Positions 27,154 through 36,548 of a stretch of 64,000 nucleotides of DNA are shown here, piece by piece. Numbering within the stretch: the stretch's first letter is position 1; each line of letters starts with the position of its first letter. A program made the position numbers and the translations under genes. The notes under the pieces were generated by a model, which had not been told where the DNA came from, did not search any database, and saw nothing but the letters and a program-made list of their open reading frames with translations. Source of the stretch: Sphingobium sp. YR768 (lineage in GTDB: Bacteria; Pseudomonadota; Alphaproteobacteria; Sphingomonadales; Sphingomonadaceae). The stretch covers positions 92,729-156,728 of the forward strand of contig NZ_FOGE01000012.1 of the NCBI RefSeq assembly GCF_900111125.1, written 5' to 3'.

Positions 27154-27558
27154 CTATTCCGCCTCGTCGCGTGGTTTGAAATCCAGACCGGCGCTGTTCA
27201 TGCAATAGCGCAGACCGTTGACGCCCGGTCCATCGGGGAAGACATGGCCCAGATGGCCTTCGCATTTGGCGCAGCGGACTTCGGTGCGGATCATGCCATG
27301 GCTGGCGTCGCGAATTTCCTCGACCGCGTCGATGTCCACCGGTGCGGTGAAGCTGGGCCAGCCCGATCCGCTGTCATATTTTTCGTCGGCGTCGAACAGT
27401 TCGGCGCCGCAACCGGCGCAATAATAGACGCCTTCGGTCTTGTTGCTGTTATATTTGCCGGTGAAGGCCCGTTCGGTTCCGGCCTCCCGCAGCACATGAT
27501 ATTGTTCGGGGGAAAGGCGGGCGCGCCACTCGGCGTCGGTCAGGTTCAGCTTCTCCAT
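27154..27558 (-). CDS. msrB: Peptide-methionine (R)-S-oxide reductase MsrB
   Basis: A 134-residue protein of the typical single-domain MsrB size. It has zinc pairs CAGC (about 47-50) and CAKC, the block GSGWPSF (about 63-69), GHLGHVF and the catalytic RYCMNS (Cys about 119). I start at MEKLNLT (27558) because the upstream in-frame extension would overlap holA and has no family match. MsrB reduces methionine R-sulfoxide in proteins using thioredoxin. No signal peptide is present, so it is cytoplasmic. It lies 31 bp downstream of holA on the same strand. Confidence 0.96.
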   Translation of the reverse strand: MEKLNLTDAEWRARLSPEQYHVLREAGTERAFTGKYNSNKTEGVYYCAGCGAELFDADEKYDSGSGWPSFTAPVDIDAVEEIRDASHGMIRTEVRCAKCEGHLGHVFPDGPGVNGLRYCMNSAGLDFKPRDEAE

Positions 27559-27589
27559 GGGCGCAATATGGCCCTGCGCCTCCGTTCGA

Positions 27590-28618
27590 TCAAGCCCGCT
27601 CGCGCGCGGCCTGTCGTGCAATCGCCAGCAATTCGTGGCGCACCATCAAGTCGCCCAGCCCCCTGCCCCCGCGGCTGGATCGTTCGGCCTCCAACAGGCG
27701 TTGGATCACGCGGGCGATGCCGGGCGCGTTCCAGGTCTGCACCTGTCGCGACACCAGCCCCTTTTCCTTCCAGAAGACCGCTTTGCCCGCCGATTCGACC
27801 GCCGATTCCAGTCGGCCGCTGCTGTCGAAGGCGGTGCGGATATTGGCGACCAGCATGGCGCGGCTCAGCAAGGGGCGGATGACCGATGCCATGGCCGTGC
27901 CGGTTTCGGCGAGACTGGCCAGTTCGCGATGCATGGCCTTCAGGTCGCCGCCCAGCACGGCATTGACCAAAGGCGCGACTTCCGTGTCGGGATTGTCGGC
28001 GGACAGCGCATCGAGCGCTTCGGCGGTGGCCTCACGCGGGTGCTCCGGCGCGGCGTCGAGATAGAGGATCAGCTTCTCCACCTCCCCCGCCATCAATGCG
28101 CGGTCGCCATTGGCCAGCGCCACGATCCGGCGCGCCAGTTCGGACGACAAGCGCAGCCCGCTTTCGCGCGCGATGCCGATGGCGATCTGCTCCGCCTCCC
28201 GCGCGTCGGGCTGGTAGGAGATGAAGGCCAGCGCGCCCTTATGGTCCAGCGCCAGCTTGAGCAGCTTCGATGTGGGTTTCAGCGCGCCGGCCACCGCGAT
28301 CACCGGATTGCCGGCGGCCTCGGCCTCCAGCAGGGCGGCCAGCGCGGCCAGCGATTCGTCGCCCATGCCGCTGACGCGAATCCAGCGCTGGTCGCCGAAC
28401 ATGGAGAAGGAGGCCGCTTCGTCCGACAGCCTGGCCGGATCGTCCTTGAGCGTCGGGCCGTCCAGATCGATCCGTTCGGCCTGCGGCCCCATGGCGCGCT
28501 CCAGCCGGCGGGCCAGCGCCTGACTGCCCGCTTCATCGGGACCATAGAGCAGGAAGAAACGAATATCCTGGGGTGGCGCATCCAGCGCCTTTTCGATCTG
28601 GCCCCGATTGGCCTTCAA
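27590..28618 (-). CDS. holA: DNA polymerase III subunit delta (HolA)
   Basis: A 342-residue protein matching HolA in length and pattern: the N-terminal [22 protein letters not shown], then a Rossmann-like AAA+ region without a functional Walker A, and a C-terminal helical collar ([26 protein letters not shown]). HolA opens the sliding clamp as part of the clamp loader. It overlaps lptE by 4 bp (ATGA at 28615-28618), a lptE-holA pairing that is common in proteobacteria downstream of leuS. Confidence 0.93.
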   Translation of the reverse strand: MKANRGQIEKALDAPPQDIRFFLLYGPDEAGSQALARRLERAMGPQAERIDLDGPTLKDDPARLSDEAASFSMFGDQRWIRVSGMGDESLAALAALLEAEAAGNPVIAVAGALKPTSKLLKLALDHKGALAFISYQPDAREAEQIAIGIARESGLRLSSELARRIVALANGDRALMAGEVEKLILYLDAAPEHPREATAEALDALSADNPDTEVAPLVNAVLGGDLKAMHRELASLAETGTAMASVIRPLLSRAMLVANIRTAFDSSGRLESAVESAGKAVFWKEKGLVSRQVQTWNAPGIARVIQRLLEAERSSRGGRGLGDLMVRHELLAIARQAARERA

Positions 28619-29115
28619 GGCTTGGCCGCCTTGCGCGAGAACAGCGCCAGCCGGGTCACGATCTGGTCGGCCACCGTCTGCGACAGCCGTTCGAGCGCCG
28701 TGTCTTCGGCCGCGATCGTCGCATATTCGCTGGAGGTCACGTCGATACCGGAATCGGAACCGGCCGTATCGTCCAGTATCTGCGCGCCGGTGGCCTGATC
28801 GACCAGTTGATAGCGGGCGCGCAGGGTGCGCCGCTCGCGGGTAACGGCGGCGTCGGCCCGCAGACCAAAGCCGCTGATATTGTCGTCCAGCTTGACCACC
28901 AGTTTGTAGTGGGGGCCATCGCCGCCGCGCATTGCCGAAAGCCGATCGTTAAGCGCATTGCGCACCAGCCAGCCGCCCTTGCCCTCGATCGGCTCGACTT
29001 CGACATTGCCGAGCGTCTGCGCCACTACGCCATGCCCGCCGCCGCCATAGACGGGGCGCAGCCCGCAGCCGCAGAGGAGCAAGGGAAGGGCGAGGAGAGG
29101 GAGGATGCGCTTCAT
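28615..29115 (-). CDS. lptE: LPS-assembly lipoprotein LptE
   Basis: A 166-residue lipoprotein with a signal peptide and lipobox LLCGC (about 13-17), followed by GLRPVYGG, the usual LptE start after the lipid-bearing Cys. The body (LVRNALNDRLSAM ... RARYQLVDQATG ... SEYATIAAEDTALERLSQTVADQIVTRLALF) fits the family. LptE plugs the LptD barrel and helps place LPS in the outer membrane. It is coupled to holA. Upstream, a 94-bp gap and the DUF1796-like gene separate it from leuS, where it is normally adjacent. Confidence 0.9.
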   Translation of the reverse strand: MKRILPLLALPLLLCGCGLRPVYGGGGHGVVAQTLGNVEVEPIEGKGGWLVRNALNDRLSAMRGGDGPHYKLVVKLDDNISGFGLRADAAVTRERRTLRARYQLVDQATGAQILDDTAGSDSGIDVTSSEYATIAAEDTALERLSQTVADQIVTRLALFSRKAAKP

Positions 29116-29209
29116 CCCGGCCTCTCTACCCGTTTGCTCCGGGCTTGTCTAAGCCTGTCGGCAATCGAATATGTGCTGACGGCGCGCTATTTGTGCCAGG
29201 TAGATTATA

Positions 29210-29836
29210 TCACCAGAAGGCAGCGGTGATGCCTTCACGGTGTGGAAATTCGCGGAAGATGATGTCCCACGAACGCACATGGCCGTCCGTCGCGTCATTG
29301 CCCGGCGCGAGCCTTGCAAGTGGGCGAAAGTAGATATTCTGCCTGTCCTGCCCCTTGAGCAACTGTTCGACAGGTTGCGCCACCACCAGATCGAACTGTC
29401 CATAAGGTACGTAGGACGTCAAAATGTCTCGTACCGTGACGATCCGGTCCAATAGATTTTCGGTTTCATGCGTCTTGTAAAAGAAAACAGTACGACCGCT
29501 ATCTTTCAGAGTGCGGAAACTATGGATGAAATGATATGTCTTTGACCGAAGATTTTCCAGTTTCTCCTGGAATTTTCCATCTGCATTCAAATCCGGCGTA
29601 CTGAAATCCGCGTGGAAGCAATGTCTGTATTGCAAATCTCGGAACAGATCGCTCTGGAAATGAACGATATTATGTTCCTGAAGTAGTCCAGCGAAATCAT
29701 TTTGCAGAATCGCGATCAGAACATCCAGATTGGTAATGTTCCAATTGAAGAAGCCGCCCTTATGCACCCCTCTGACGCGCCGCATTTGAAATGCAATTTC
29801 GCAGTTATTTCCAAGAGATACATAATTGTCGTACAT
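29210..29836 (-). CDS. DUF1796-like putative papain-fold protein, probable insertion
   Basis: The 208-residue protein starts MYDNYVSLGNNCEIAFQMRR and continues GGFFNWNI, matching the opening Y-V-S-L-G-x-N-C-E pattern of the DUF1796 family, predicted to be papain-like cysteine peptidases, with the Cys at about residue 10. A His near the middle (HADFSTPD or HFIHSF) could complete a dyad. I prefer the Met at 29836 (GGGGTG upstream); a Met at 29851 is the alternative. The G+C content is clearly lower than in leuS and lptE. In other bacteria such proteins occur with glycan or capsule genes. The function is unknown. Confidence 0.75.
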   Translation of the reverse strand: MYDNYVSLGNNCEIAFQMRRVRGVHKGGFFNWNITNLDVLIAILQNDFAGLLQEHNIVHFQSDLFRDLQYRHCFHADFSTPDLNADGKFQEKLENLRSKTYHFIHSFRTLKDSGRTVFFYKTHETENLLDRIVTVRDILTSYVPYGQFDLVVAQPVEQLLKGQDRQNIYFRPLARLAPGNDATDGHVRSWDIIFREFPHREGITAAFW

Positions 29837-29967
29837 GCGTTCGCACCCCATTTCACGCCGTGAGGACCAGTTTCAAACAAAGATGCGCTATTGGCAAGCC
29901 CTGCCGGGAATCGCATGAAATTGCCGTAGATGTTTCAAGGCGTCAGAGCGGCGCAGCCGCCATTTGG

Positions 29968-30009
29968 GGCAATGCCTGTTCCTTCCAGAAGAAAAGAACA
30001 GGCATTGCC
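29968..30009 (-). terminator. Strong hairpin downstream of leuS
   Basis: A perfect 14-bp inverted repeat (ggcaatgcctgttc / gaacaggcattgcc) with a 14-base loop starts 29 bases after the leuS stop. It separates leuS from the DUF1796-like gene. On the transcribed strand no clean T run follows. Confidence 0.7.
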
Positions 30010-30038
30010 AACAGACGATTCCAGTTTGTCGTGTGCGT

Positions 30039-32567
30039 TCAGACGACCATATTGACCAGACGATCGGGCACCACGATCACCTTCTTGGGCGTCGCGCCGT
30101 CCAGCGTGCGGATGACGTTGGGCGCGGCCAGCGCCAGCTTTTCCAGTTCGTCCTTCGGCGTCCCCTTGGCCACGGTGATGGTGTCTCGCAGCTTGCCCAT
30201 CACCTGACAGGCGATGGTGACTTCGTCATCGACCAGCAGCGCCGGATCGACGGTCGGCCAGGAGGCGTTGGCGATAAGACCTTCGCCACCCATCTCCGCC
30301 CAGCCTTCTTCGGCCAGATGCGGCGTCATCGGGGCAACGAGCAGCGCGAGGCCACGGATCGCGGCGGTGCGGCTCGCCGAAGGCTTGGCCTTCTCGATCG
30401 CGTTGGTGAGTTCGTAGATTTTGGCGACGGCCTTGTTGAAGCCCAGCGCCTCGATGTCTTTGGCGATACCGTCGACGGTCTGGTGCAGCTTGCGATCCAG
30501 CGCCTTGTCTTCGCCTTGTGCCGACGCATCCGCCTCGCCGAACAGGCGCCAGACGCGGTTGACGAAGCGCCACGATCCCTCGATCCCGGCCTCGGTCCAG
30601 GGCAGATCGCGCTCCGGCGGGCTGTCCGACAGCATGAACCAGCGCACCGCGTCCGCGCCATATTGGGCGATGATGTCATCGGGATCGACGACATTCTTCT
30701 TGGACTTGGACATTTTGATGACCCGGCCGACCTCTACCGGCGCATTGTCGGCGATCAGCGTGGCGCCTTCCGACGTGCGGGTGATTTCACCGGGCGCGAA
30801 ATAGACGGGGGGCAGGCCTTCGCCCTGTTCGCGGCTGTAGGTCTCATGCGTCACCATGCCCTGCGTGAACAGGCCGGTGAACGGCTCGGCAAAGCCCAAC
30901 TGCCCCATATGCTGGAGCGCGCGGGTCCAGAAGCGGGCGTAGAGCAGATGCAGGATCGCATGTTCGACGCCGCCAATATATTGGCCGACCGGCAGCCATT
31001 GTTCGACCGTGGCGCGATCGAACGGCTTGTCCGACGGCTGGCTGGCGAAGCGGATGAAATACCAACTGGAGTCGGCGAACGTGTCCAGCGTGTCGGTTTC
31101 GCGCACGGCGGGCTTGCCGCAGGACGGGCAGTCGACATGCTTCCAGGTCGCATGGCGATCCAGCGGATTGCCGGGAATGTCGAAGCTGACATCTTCGGGC
31201 AGCACGACCGGCAACTGCGCCTTGGGCACGGGCACGACGCCGCAGCCCTCGCAATGGATGACCGGGATCGGCGTGCCCCAGTAACGCTGGCGCGACACGC
31301 CCCAGTCGCGCAGGCGGAACACGGTCTTGCCCGCGCCCCAGCCTTCGGATTCGGCGCGGCCGATGACGGCGGCCTTGGCTTCTTCCACCGCCATGCCGTC
31401 CAGAAAGCGCGAGTTCACCAGCGCACCGGGGCCGGTATAGGCCTCATTGTGGATCGGCTTGTCGGCCTCGCCTTCCAGCGCGACGACGCGCTCCACGGGG
31501 AGCATGTACTTGCGCGCGAAGTCGAGGTCGCGCTGATCATGCGCGGGCACGCCCATGACCGCGCCGGCGCCATAATCCATCAGCACGAAATTGGCGATGA
31601 AGACGGGCAGGTGCCATTCGGGGTCGAAGGGGTGTGCGACCGTCAGGCCGGTGTCGAAGCCCAGCTTCTCCGCCGTTTCCAGCTCGGCTGCGGTGGTGCC
31701 GCCTTCCTTGCACTTTTCGATGAAGGCGACCGCCTCCGGGTTGTTCGCTGCCACCGCCTGCGCGACCGGGTGATCGGCCGCGATCGCGACGAAGCTGGCA
31801 CCGAAGATGGTGTCAGGCCGGGTCGAATAGACTTCGATTTCCGTGTCGAAGTGCGCTACCGGCTTGAAGCTGAATTGCAGGCCGACCGACTTGCCGATCC
31901 AGTTTTCCTGCATCGTCCGGACCTTGTCCGGCCACTGGTCGAGCGTCTTAAGCCCTTCCAGCAGATCGTCGGCAAACTGCGTGATCTTCAGGAACCACTG
32001 GCTGAGCTTGCGCTTCTCGACCAGTGCGCCCGATCGCCAGCCGCGCCCGTCGATCACTTGCTCGTTGGCCAGCACGGTCATGTCGACCGGGTCCCAGTTG
32101 ACCGCTGATTCCTTGCGATAGACGAGGCCCGCTTCCAGCATGTCCAGGAACAGCGCCTGCTCATGGCCATAATAGTCCGGCTCGCAGGTGGCGAGTTCGC
32201 GGCTCCAGTCGATCGCGAAGCCCAGCTTCTTCAATTGCGCGCGCATGTTGGCGATATTGTCGCGGGTCCACGATCCGGGATGAACCTTCTTTTCCATCGC
32301 CGCATTTTCGGCCGGCATGCCAAAGGCGTCCCAACCCATCGGATGGAGCACTTCATGGCCCGTCATCCTGCGGAAGCGGGCCAGCACGTCGCCCATCGAA
32401 TAGTTGCGGACATGACCGATATGGATGCGCCCCGACGGATAAGGGAACATCTCCAGCACATAGCTGCGCGGCTTGGTCGAGGCGTCGTCCGCCTTGAAGC
32501 TTTGCTGTTCGTCCCAGGTCGCCTGCCAACGGGCGTCGGCCTCCATCGGGTTGAAGCGCCTTTGCAT
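30039..32567 (-). CDS. leuS: Leucyl-tRNA synthetase LeuS
   Basis: An 842-residue class I aminoacyl-tRNA synthetase. The HIGH-type motif is in [15 protein letters not shown] (about 42-56). The CP1 editing domain is at about 220-420, with [16 protein letters not shown] zinc-type segment ([10 protein letters not shown] ... CPSCGKP) and [14 protein letters not shown] (about 617-630) follow. The length is within the family range. It charges tRNA-Leu and proofreads. AAGGAC precedes the ATG. A hairpin lies just upstream (32591-32618), between it and the DUF3576 gene on the same strand. Confidence 0.98.
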   Translation of the reverse strand: MQRRFNPMEADARWQATWDEQQSFKADDASTKPRSYVLEMFPYPSGRIHIGHVRNYSMGDVLARFRRMTGHEVLHPMGWDAFGMPAENAAMEKKVHPGSWTRDNIANMRAQLKKLGFAIDWSRELATCEPDYYGHEQALFLDMLEAGLVYRKESAVNWDPVDMTVLANEQVIDGRGWRSGALVEKRKLSQWFLKITQFADDLLEGLKTLDQWPDKVRTMQENWIGKSVGLQFSFKPVAHFDTEIEVYSTRPDTIFGASFVAIAADHPVAQAVAANNPEAVAFIEKCKEGGTTAAELETAEKLGFDTGLTVAHPFDPEWHLPVFIANFVLMDYGAGAVMGVPAHDQRDLDFARKYMLPVERVVALEGEADKPIHNEAYTGPGALVNSRFLDGMAVEEAKAAVIGRAESEGWGAGKTVFRLRDWGVSRQRYWGTPIPVIHCEGCGVVPVPKAQLPVVLPEDVSFDIPGNPLDRHATWKHVDCPSCGKPAVRETDTLDTFADSSWYFIRFASQPSDKPFDRATVEQWLPVGQYIGGVEHAILHLLYARFWTRALQHMGQLGFAEPFTGLFTQGMVTHETYSREQGEGLPPVYFAPGEITRTSEGATLIADNAPVEVGRVIKMSKSKKNVVDPDDIIAQYGADAVRWFMLSDSPPERDLPWTEAGIEGSWRFVNRVWRLFGEADASAQGEDKALDRKLHQTVDGIAKDIEALGFNKAVAKIYELTNAIEKAKPSASRTAAIRGLALLVAPMTPHLAEEGWAEMGGEGLIANASWPTVDPALLVDDEVTIACQVMGKLRDTITVAKGTPKDELEKLALAAPNVIRTLDGATPKKVIVVPDRLVNMVV

Positions 32568-32590
32568 GTCATGTCCTTACAAATGCAAGC

Positions 32591-32618
32591 GGGCTGGGCT
32601 CGTGTAAAAGCCCAGCCC
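32591..32618 (-). terminator. Hairpin between DUF3576 gene and leuS
   Basis: A perfect 10-bp stem (gggctgggct / agcccagccc) with an 8-base loop lies 24 bases before the leuS start in the transcribed direction and after the DUF3576 stop. It could end the upstream transcript or lie in the leuS leader; no T run follows it on the minus strand, so its action is uncertain. Confidence 0.5.
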
Positions 32619-32666
32619 AGAGAGTGTGAAAACAGCGCTTTGATCAGCGCCCGTCCAGGTTGTGGC

Positions 32667-33110
32667 TCAGCCGATCGCCGTGCGGCGCAGGTCGCGCGCC
32701 TTGGTGAGGATGATTTCTTCCAGCTTCTGCACGGTTGCAGCGGCGACGGGGGCGTCGACCCACTGGCCATTCTGGTTCACCTGACGGCTGGCGGCGACGC
32801 GCACCGCGTCGGCGCGCAGATCCTGATCCAGAATCGACACAGTCAGCTTCATCCGTTCATTGGGCGTGTTCGGATTGGCATACCAGTCAGTGACGATCAC
32901 GCCGCCGTTCGAATCGGTCTGTACCATCGGCATGAAGGACAGTGTGTCGAGCGTGGCGCGCCACAGATAGGCGTTGACGCCGATCGTCGTCACCTTCGAC
33001 GCGGCGAGGTCCGCCTTGGGACGCTCCTTCGAGCCGCCACCGCAAGCCGCGAGCGGCAGGAGGGCGGCCAGCAGCAGGCCGGAGGAAAGAGAGGCGGGAA
33101 GGCGCACCAT
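32667..33110 (-). CDS. DUF3576 lipoprotein
   Basis: A 147-residue protein with a signal peptide and lipobox LAACG (about 19-23), a short Gly/Ser/Lys linker, and then the DUF3576 pattern (IGVNAYLWRATLDTLSFMPM ... GGVIVTDWYANP ... MKLTVSILDQDLRADAVRV). This family commonly lies immediately upstream of leuS in Alphaproteobacteria, as here. It is predicted to be an outer-membrane or periplasmic lipoprotein with unknown function. Conserved position next to leuS suggests shared expression rather than a shared pathway. Confidence 0.9.
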   Translation of the reverse strand: MVRLPASLSSGLLLAALLPLAACGGGSKERPKADLAASKVTTIGVNAYLWRATLDTLSFMPMVQTDSNGGVIVTDWYANPNTPNERMKLTVSILDQDLRADAVRVAASRQVNQNGQWVDAPVAAATVQKLEEIILTKARDLRRTAIG

Positions 33111-33344
33111 CAGGGCATGTCCTAGCTAGGAAAACGAGAAACTGCCCGCTTCTATAGTGGCCGTGCAGCGCGGGGCAAGGGGGCGCTATGGAGCCGGCAC
33201 ATTGGACAGACGGCGCCTGACGCCTTCTACCCTGTGTATTCGATGCAACAGCTCAGACAAAAAGCGGCCCGGCCCCTAGCCAGTGGCGGCTTTATCGGTG
33301 TAATGCGTTATCACATATCAGTCGGCGGGGACGGACACAGGATC

Positions 33345-34070
33345 ATGCGCGTGAACAGGGGATATTTGGCATTGGCGGGCTCGGCGGTTGCCGTAGCTGG
33401 CTTTATGCTGTCTCCCGCGATCGGCGCAGCAACGGCCCTTGTCCAGCTCCGTGCGGAAGCGCCGGTGTCGCTGGGCGCTCTGGGCAGCATCTCTTCCTTC
33501 ACGCCGACGATCAAGGACCCGCGCCTGGCGGCCGCCTATGCGCGAATCGCGGCCAAGGCGAACAGCCAGGGTTTCCGCTTCACGCCGACCAGCGGTTCGC
33601 TGAGCGGCCAGCGTTCGGTTACCGTGATGGTGCGGGCCGCCGATGATCAGGGCACGATCAATCGTACTCTGGCGCCGATCGATATCAAGCCGGTCGCCTT
33701 CAGCCTGAACGGCGCGCATAACTGGCGCAAGTTTGCCCTGCCCGACTCGGTCGGCCGCAAGGCGTTGGACCCGGTTCCGGTTGAAACCATGGTCGATGCC
33801 AAGAATTTCTCGCTGGATGACAGCAAGAAGAATCGGTTCAGCACCAAGGTACTGATCGAAACGCATCGCGATGCGAGCGCGACTGTGCGCAATCCGTCTG
33901 CGGACAAGGATTATACGCTGGATCTGGCCAGCTCCTATTCGCTGACGCGCAACCTGAACGTGACTGCGGGTGTGCGCTACAATAACAGCGTTGCGGGTCG
34001 CCTGACCCCGATGACCGACGAACGGCAGGACAGCCAGGCCGTCTATCTGGGCACCGTCTTCAAATTCTGA
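33345..34070 (+). CDS. Exported protein with beta-barrel-like C-terminus, unknown function
   Basis: A 241-residue protein. The start at 33345 gives a standard signal peptide (YLALAGSAVAVAGFMLSPAIGA, about 7-28), preceded by a weak ACAGGA ribosome site; the open frame upstream to 33234 is not signal-like. The middle (about 75-150) includes SGSLSGQRSVTVMVRAAD. The last 50 or so residues alternate polar and apolar (YTLDLASSYSLTRNLNVTAG) and the protein ends FKF, as outer-membrane barrel proteins do. There are too few strands for a full barrel in one chain, so it may oligomerise or be an atypical porin. I do not recognise the family. Confidence 0.75.
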   Translation: MRVNRGYLALAGSAVAVAGFMLSPAIGAATALVQLRAEAPVSLGALGSISSFTPTIKDPRLAAAYARIAAKANSQGFRFTPTSGSLSGQRSVTVMVRAADDQGTINRTLAPIDIKPVAFSLNGAHNWRKFALPDSVGRKALDPVPVETMVDAKNFSLDDSKKNRFSTKVLIETHRDASATVRNPSADKDYTLDLASSYSLTRNLNVTAGVRYNNSVAGRLTPMTDERQDSQAVYLGTVFKF

Positions 34071-34094
34071 TCGCCTGATGATGTGATGGCCGGG

Positions 34095-34110
34095 TGTTTC
34101 ACGTGAAGCA
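34095..34110. other. parS-like site 4 (convergent intergenic)
   Basis: TGTTTCACGTGAAGCA matches the parS consensus at 15 of 16 positions. It lies in the 61-bp gap between convergent genes, about 20 kb from parAB. Confidence 0.85.
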
Positions 34111-34131
34111 CTGACGGTCGCGTCGCATTCT

Positions 34132-35067
34132 TCAGCTTGATACCGGTGAAAGCAGGGCTTCTCCGCGGAAATAAGCGCGCAGATTGGCTTGCAGCATCTG
34201 GGCCATGTGCGCCACCGCCGCGTCGGTGGCGCCGCCAGTGTGCGGAGTCAGCACGCAGTTCGGCACATCGCTCCAGCGGGCCGCATCGGTCGGTTCCTGT
34301 GCGAACACGTCCAGCGCTGCGCCGCCCAGTCGCCCATCATGCAAGGCGGCGATCAGCGCATCCTCGTCCACCAACTGGCCGCGCGCGACATTAACCAGCA
34401 ACCCGCGCGGACCCAGCGCATCGATGACCGCAGCGTCGATCATCTCGCGATTCGTCTCATCCGCCTTGGCCGCCACCAGCAGGATGTCGCTCTGCCATGC
34501 CAGCGCCATCAGGCCGTCGGCACGCGGCCAGGGCAGGTCGGGCTTGGGGCGCGGTCCCCACCAGTTCACCTGCATCCGCATCACCTCCGCCCGCCGGGCC
34601 GTGGCGACGCCGATCGCGCCCATGCCGACGATCCCCAGCCGAGAGTCCGCGAGCGACAGGGTGATGGTCTTGGCGCCCGCCATCCATTGCCCCGCCCGCA
34701 ATTGCCGGTCGCCCGCCACAATCTGGCGCCGATGCGCCAGAGTCAGGCCGATTGCATGATCGGCGACATCCTCCGCATTGGCGTCGCCCGCATGGGTGAC
34801 GGCGATGCCGCGCGCCCGCGCCCAGTCCAGATCGACCCCGTCATAGCCGACGGTGAAGCAGGCGATCAGGCCCAGTTGCGGCATGGCCTCCAGCAAGGCC
34901 GGATCGAGTCGGAACTCGCCCGCCGTCACCAAGGCCCGCGTTTCGCCGATGTGGGCGCGCCCGGTCTCCTCCCAGAGGGGATAGACGTCATAATCCGCCG
35001 CCAGCAGCCCCAGTAATGGCGCCAGATGCGGCTGGGCGATCAGGATGACCGGGCGCGCCGCACTCAT
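34132..35067 (-). CDS. D-2-hydroxyacid dehydrogenase (glyoxylate/hydroxypyruvate reductase type)
   Basis: A 311-residue NAD(P)-dependent dehydrogenase. It has the Rossmann motif GIVGMGAIGVATARRAE (about 146-162), the catalytic Arg in NVARGQLVDEDAL (about 227-239), the Glu region ALDVFAQEP (about 252-260) and the catalytic His in LTPHTGGAT (about 273-281). It reduces 2-oxo acids to D-2-hydroxy acids; substrates such as glyoxylate or hydroxypyruvate are likely but not certain. The start overlaps the upstream PLP-enzyme stop by 4 bp, so the two are cotranslated. Confidence 0.92.
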   Translation of the reverse strand: MSAARPVILIAQPHLAPLLGLLAADYDVYPLWEETGRAHIGETRALVTAGEFRLDPALLEAMPQLGLIACFTVGYDGVDLDWARARGIAVTHAGDANAEDVADHAIGLTLAHRRQIVAGDRQLRAGQWMAGAKTITLSLADSRLGIVGMGAIGVATARRAEVMRMQVNWWGPRPKPDLPWPRADGLMALAWQSDILLVAAKADETNREMIDAAVIDALGPRGLLVNVARGQLVDEDALIAALHDGRLGGAALDVFAQEPTDAARWSDVPNCVLTPHTGGATDAAVAHMAQMLQANLRAYFRGEALLSPVSS

Positions 35068-36404
35068 CCGATTTGCCGCAGCGCCTGCGCAAAGTCCGCG
35101 ATCAGATCATCGGCATCCTCGCAGCCGATCGAGATGCGCACCATATTGTCCCCGATCGCCAGCGCCTTCTTGCGCTCGGCGGGCACAGACAGATGGGTCA
35201 TGGCGGCGGGGTGGCTGGCCAGCGTCTCGGTGCCGCCCAGACTGACCGCCAGCTTGGCGATCTTGAGCGCGTCGAGGAAGGCAAAGGCCTCCGCCTCCCC
35301 GCCCTTGAGGTAAAGCGAAAAGGTCGATCCCGCGCCGGTGCAATGGCGGCGATAGATATCGGCCTGCCGCTCCGTCTCCGGGAAGCCGAGATAGACGATC
35401 TTCTCCACCTGCGGCTGGTCCTTCAGCCAGGCGCAGACCTTTGCGGCGCTCTCCCCGGCGCGACTCATCCGCAATTCCAGCGTCTCCAGTGATCGCAGCA
35501 GCATCCAGGCGCTGTGCGGGTCCAGGATCGTGCCGATCGTGTTGCGCATCAGGCGGATGCTGTTGATCAGCGCATTGCTGCCCAGCACGCCGCCCGCAAC
35601 CAGATCGCTATGCCCGCCGGCATATTTGGTGAGGCTGTAGATGACGAGATTCGCGCCATGGGCGATCGGCTTGTGCCAGAGCGGCCCCAGGAACGTATTG
35701 TCGATCGCGATCGGCGGGATATGGGCTTCGCCCGCGAACAGCGAGTCGCGCCGCGCGACGACCGCTTCCAGATCGACCAGAACATTGGTCGGGTTGGCCG
35801 GGCTCTCCAGATAGAGCAGGGCAACACGGCCGAGCCCCTTGGCTTTCTCGATCACTGCGCCGATTTCCGCTTCGGTCGCACCGGCGGGGAAATCGAGCCA
35901 TTGCACCCCGAATTTGCCGAGGATGCGGCCGATCAGCGATTCGGTCGCGGCATAGAGCGGCGCCGAATGGACGATGACGTCGCCCGGCTGGACCAGCGCC
36001 AGCAGAGTGGTGGCGATCGCCGACATGCCGCTGGAAAAGAGCAGCGCATCTTCGGCCTCCTCCCAGACGGACAGCCGATCTTCGCAAATTTCCTGATTGG
36101 GGCCGTTGAAGCGGGAGTAGACGAGGCCCTCCGCGCCGCCGGGGCGAATGCCGGTCACGCCCTCGAAATGGCGCTTGCCTGCGGCCGCGCTTTCAAAGGC
36201 GAAGGTGGAGGTGAGGAAGATGGGGGGCTTGAGCGAGCCTTCCGACAGGGTCGGATCATAGCCATGGCCCATCATCAGCGTGGCGGGCTTCAGCTTGCGG
36301 CCGTCAATCTCCATGATCGGGGCCTTGGGTCGGCGGCGGTTGCGCGTGGTTTCGACGCCGGTCAGTTCGGCTTCGGTGACGGGGGGCGGAGTTTCGCCGG
36401 TCAT
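35064..36404 (-). CDS. Cys/Met metabolism PLP enzyme (cystathionine gamma-synthase family)
   Basis: A 446-residue protein. The PLP lysine is in YSLTKYAGGHSDLVAGG (about 253-269). YSRFNGPNQ (about 97-105), FSSGMSAIATTLLAL (about 125-139) and YLESPANPTN complete the family blocks. A 40-residue charged N-terminal extension precedes LMMGHGYDP. The group contains cystathionine gamma-synthases, methionine gamma-lyases and O-acetylhomoserine sulfhydrylases; which one cannot be settled here. Translational coupling to a 2-hydroxyacid dehydrogenase would suit a lyase that yields a 2-oxo acid, but that is inference. A palindromic hairpin lies 90 bp upstream. Confidence 0.88.
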   Translation of the reverse strand: MTGETPPPVTEAELTGVETTRNRRRPKAPIMEIDGRKLKPATLMMGHGYDPTLSEGSLKPPIFLTSTFAFESAAAGKRHFEGVTGIRPGGAEGLVYSRFNGPNQEICEDRLSVWEEAEDALLFSSGMSAIATTLLALVQPGDVIVHSAPLYAATESLIGRILGKFGVQWLDFPAGATEAEIGAVIEKAKGLGRVALLYLESPANPTNVLVDLEAVVARRDSLFAGEAHIPPIAIDNTFLGPLWHKPIAHGANLVIYSLTKYAGGHSDLVAGGVLGSNALINSIRLMRNTIGTILDPHSAWMLLRSLETLELRMSRAGESAAKVCAWLKDQPQVEKIVYLGFPETERQADIYRRHCTGAGSTFSLYLKGGEAEAFAFLDALKIAKLAVSLGGTETLASHPAAMTHLSVPAERKKALAIGDNMVRISIGCEDADDLIADFAQALRQIG

Positions 36405-36493
36405 GTCATTCTCCTGCTCGGGGGCGGCGTCTGGTGCGCCGCTCTCATGCGCTGGAATGTAGTGCAGGGCACCGGCAAAGAGCCAGAGGGATG

Positions 36494-36512
36494 CGTAAGA
36501 TTATTTCTTACG
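36494..36512. promoter_or_regulatory. AT-rich inverted repeat upstream of the PLP enzyme gene
   Basis: CGTAAGA-TTATT-TCTTACG forms a 7-bp inverted repeat with a 5-base spacer, inside a markedly AT-rich patch (36492-36535) in otherwise GC-rich DNA. It could be an operator for the leftward dehydrogenase/PLP-enzyme operon or the terminator of the small gene at 36549. I see no other feature in 36405-36548. Confidence 0.45.
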
Positions 36513-36548
36513 GCTATATTATTATTCCGAAAGGGATCGCCGATCTGC

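Noticed and set aside
29964..32108. 714-codon open frame on the plus strand opposite leuS
   Set aside because: leuS is complete with HIGH and KMSKS motifs on the other strand. The antisense frame has no ribosome site or motif.
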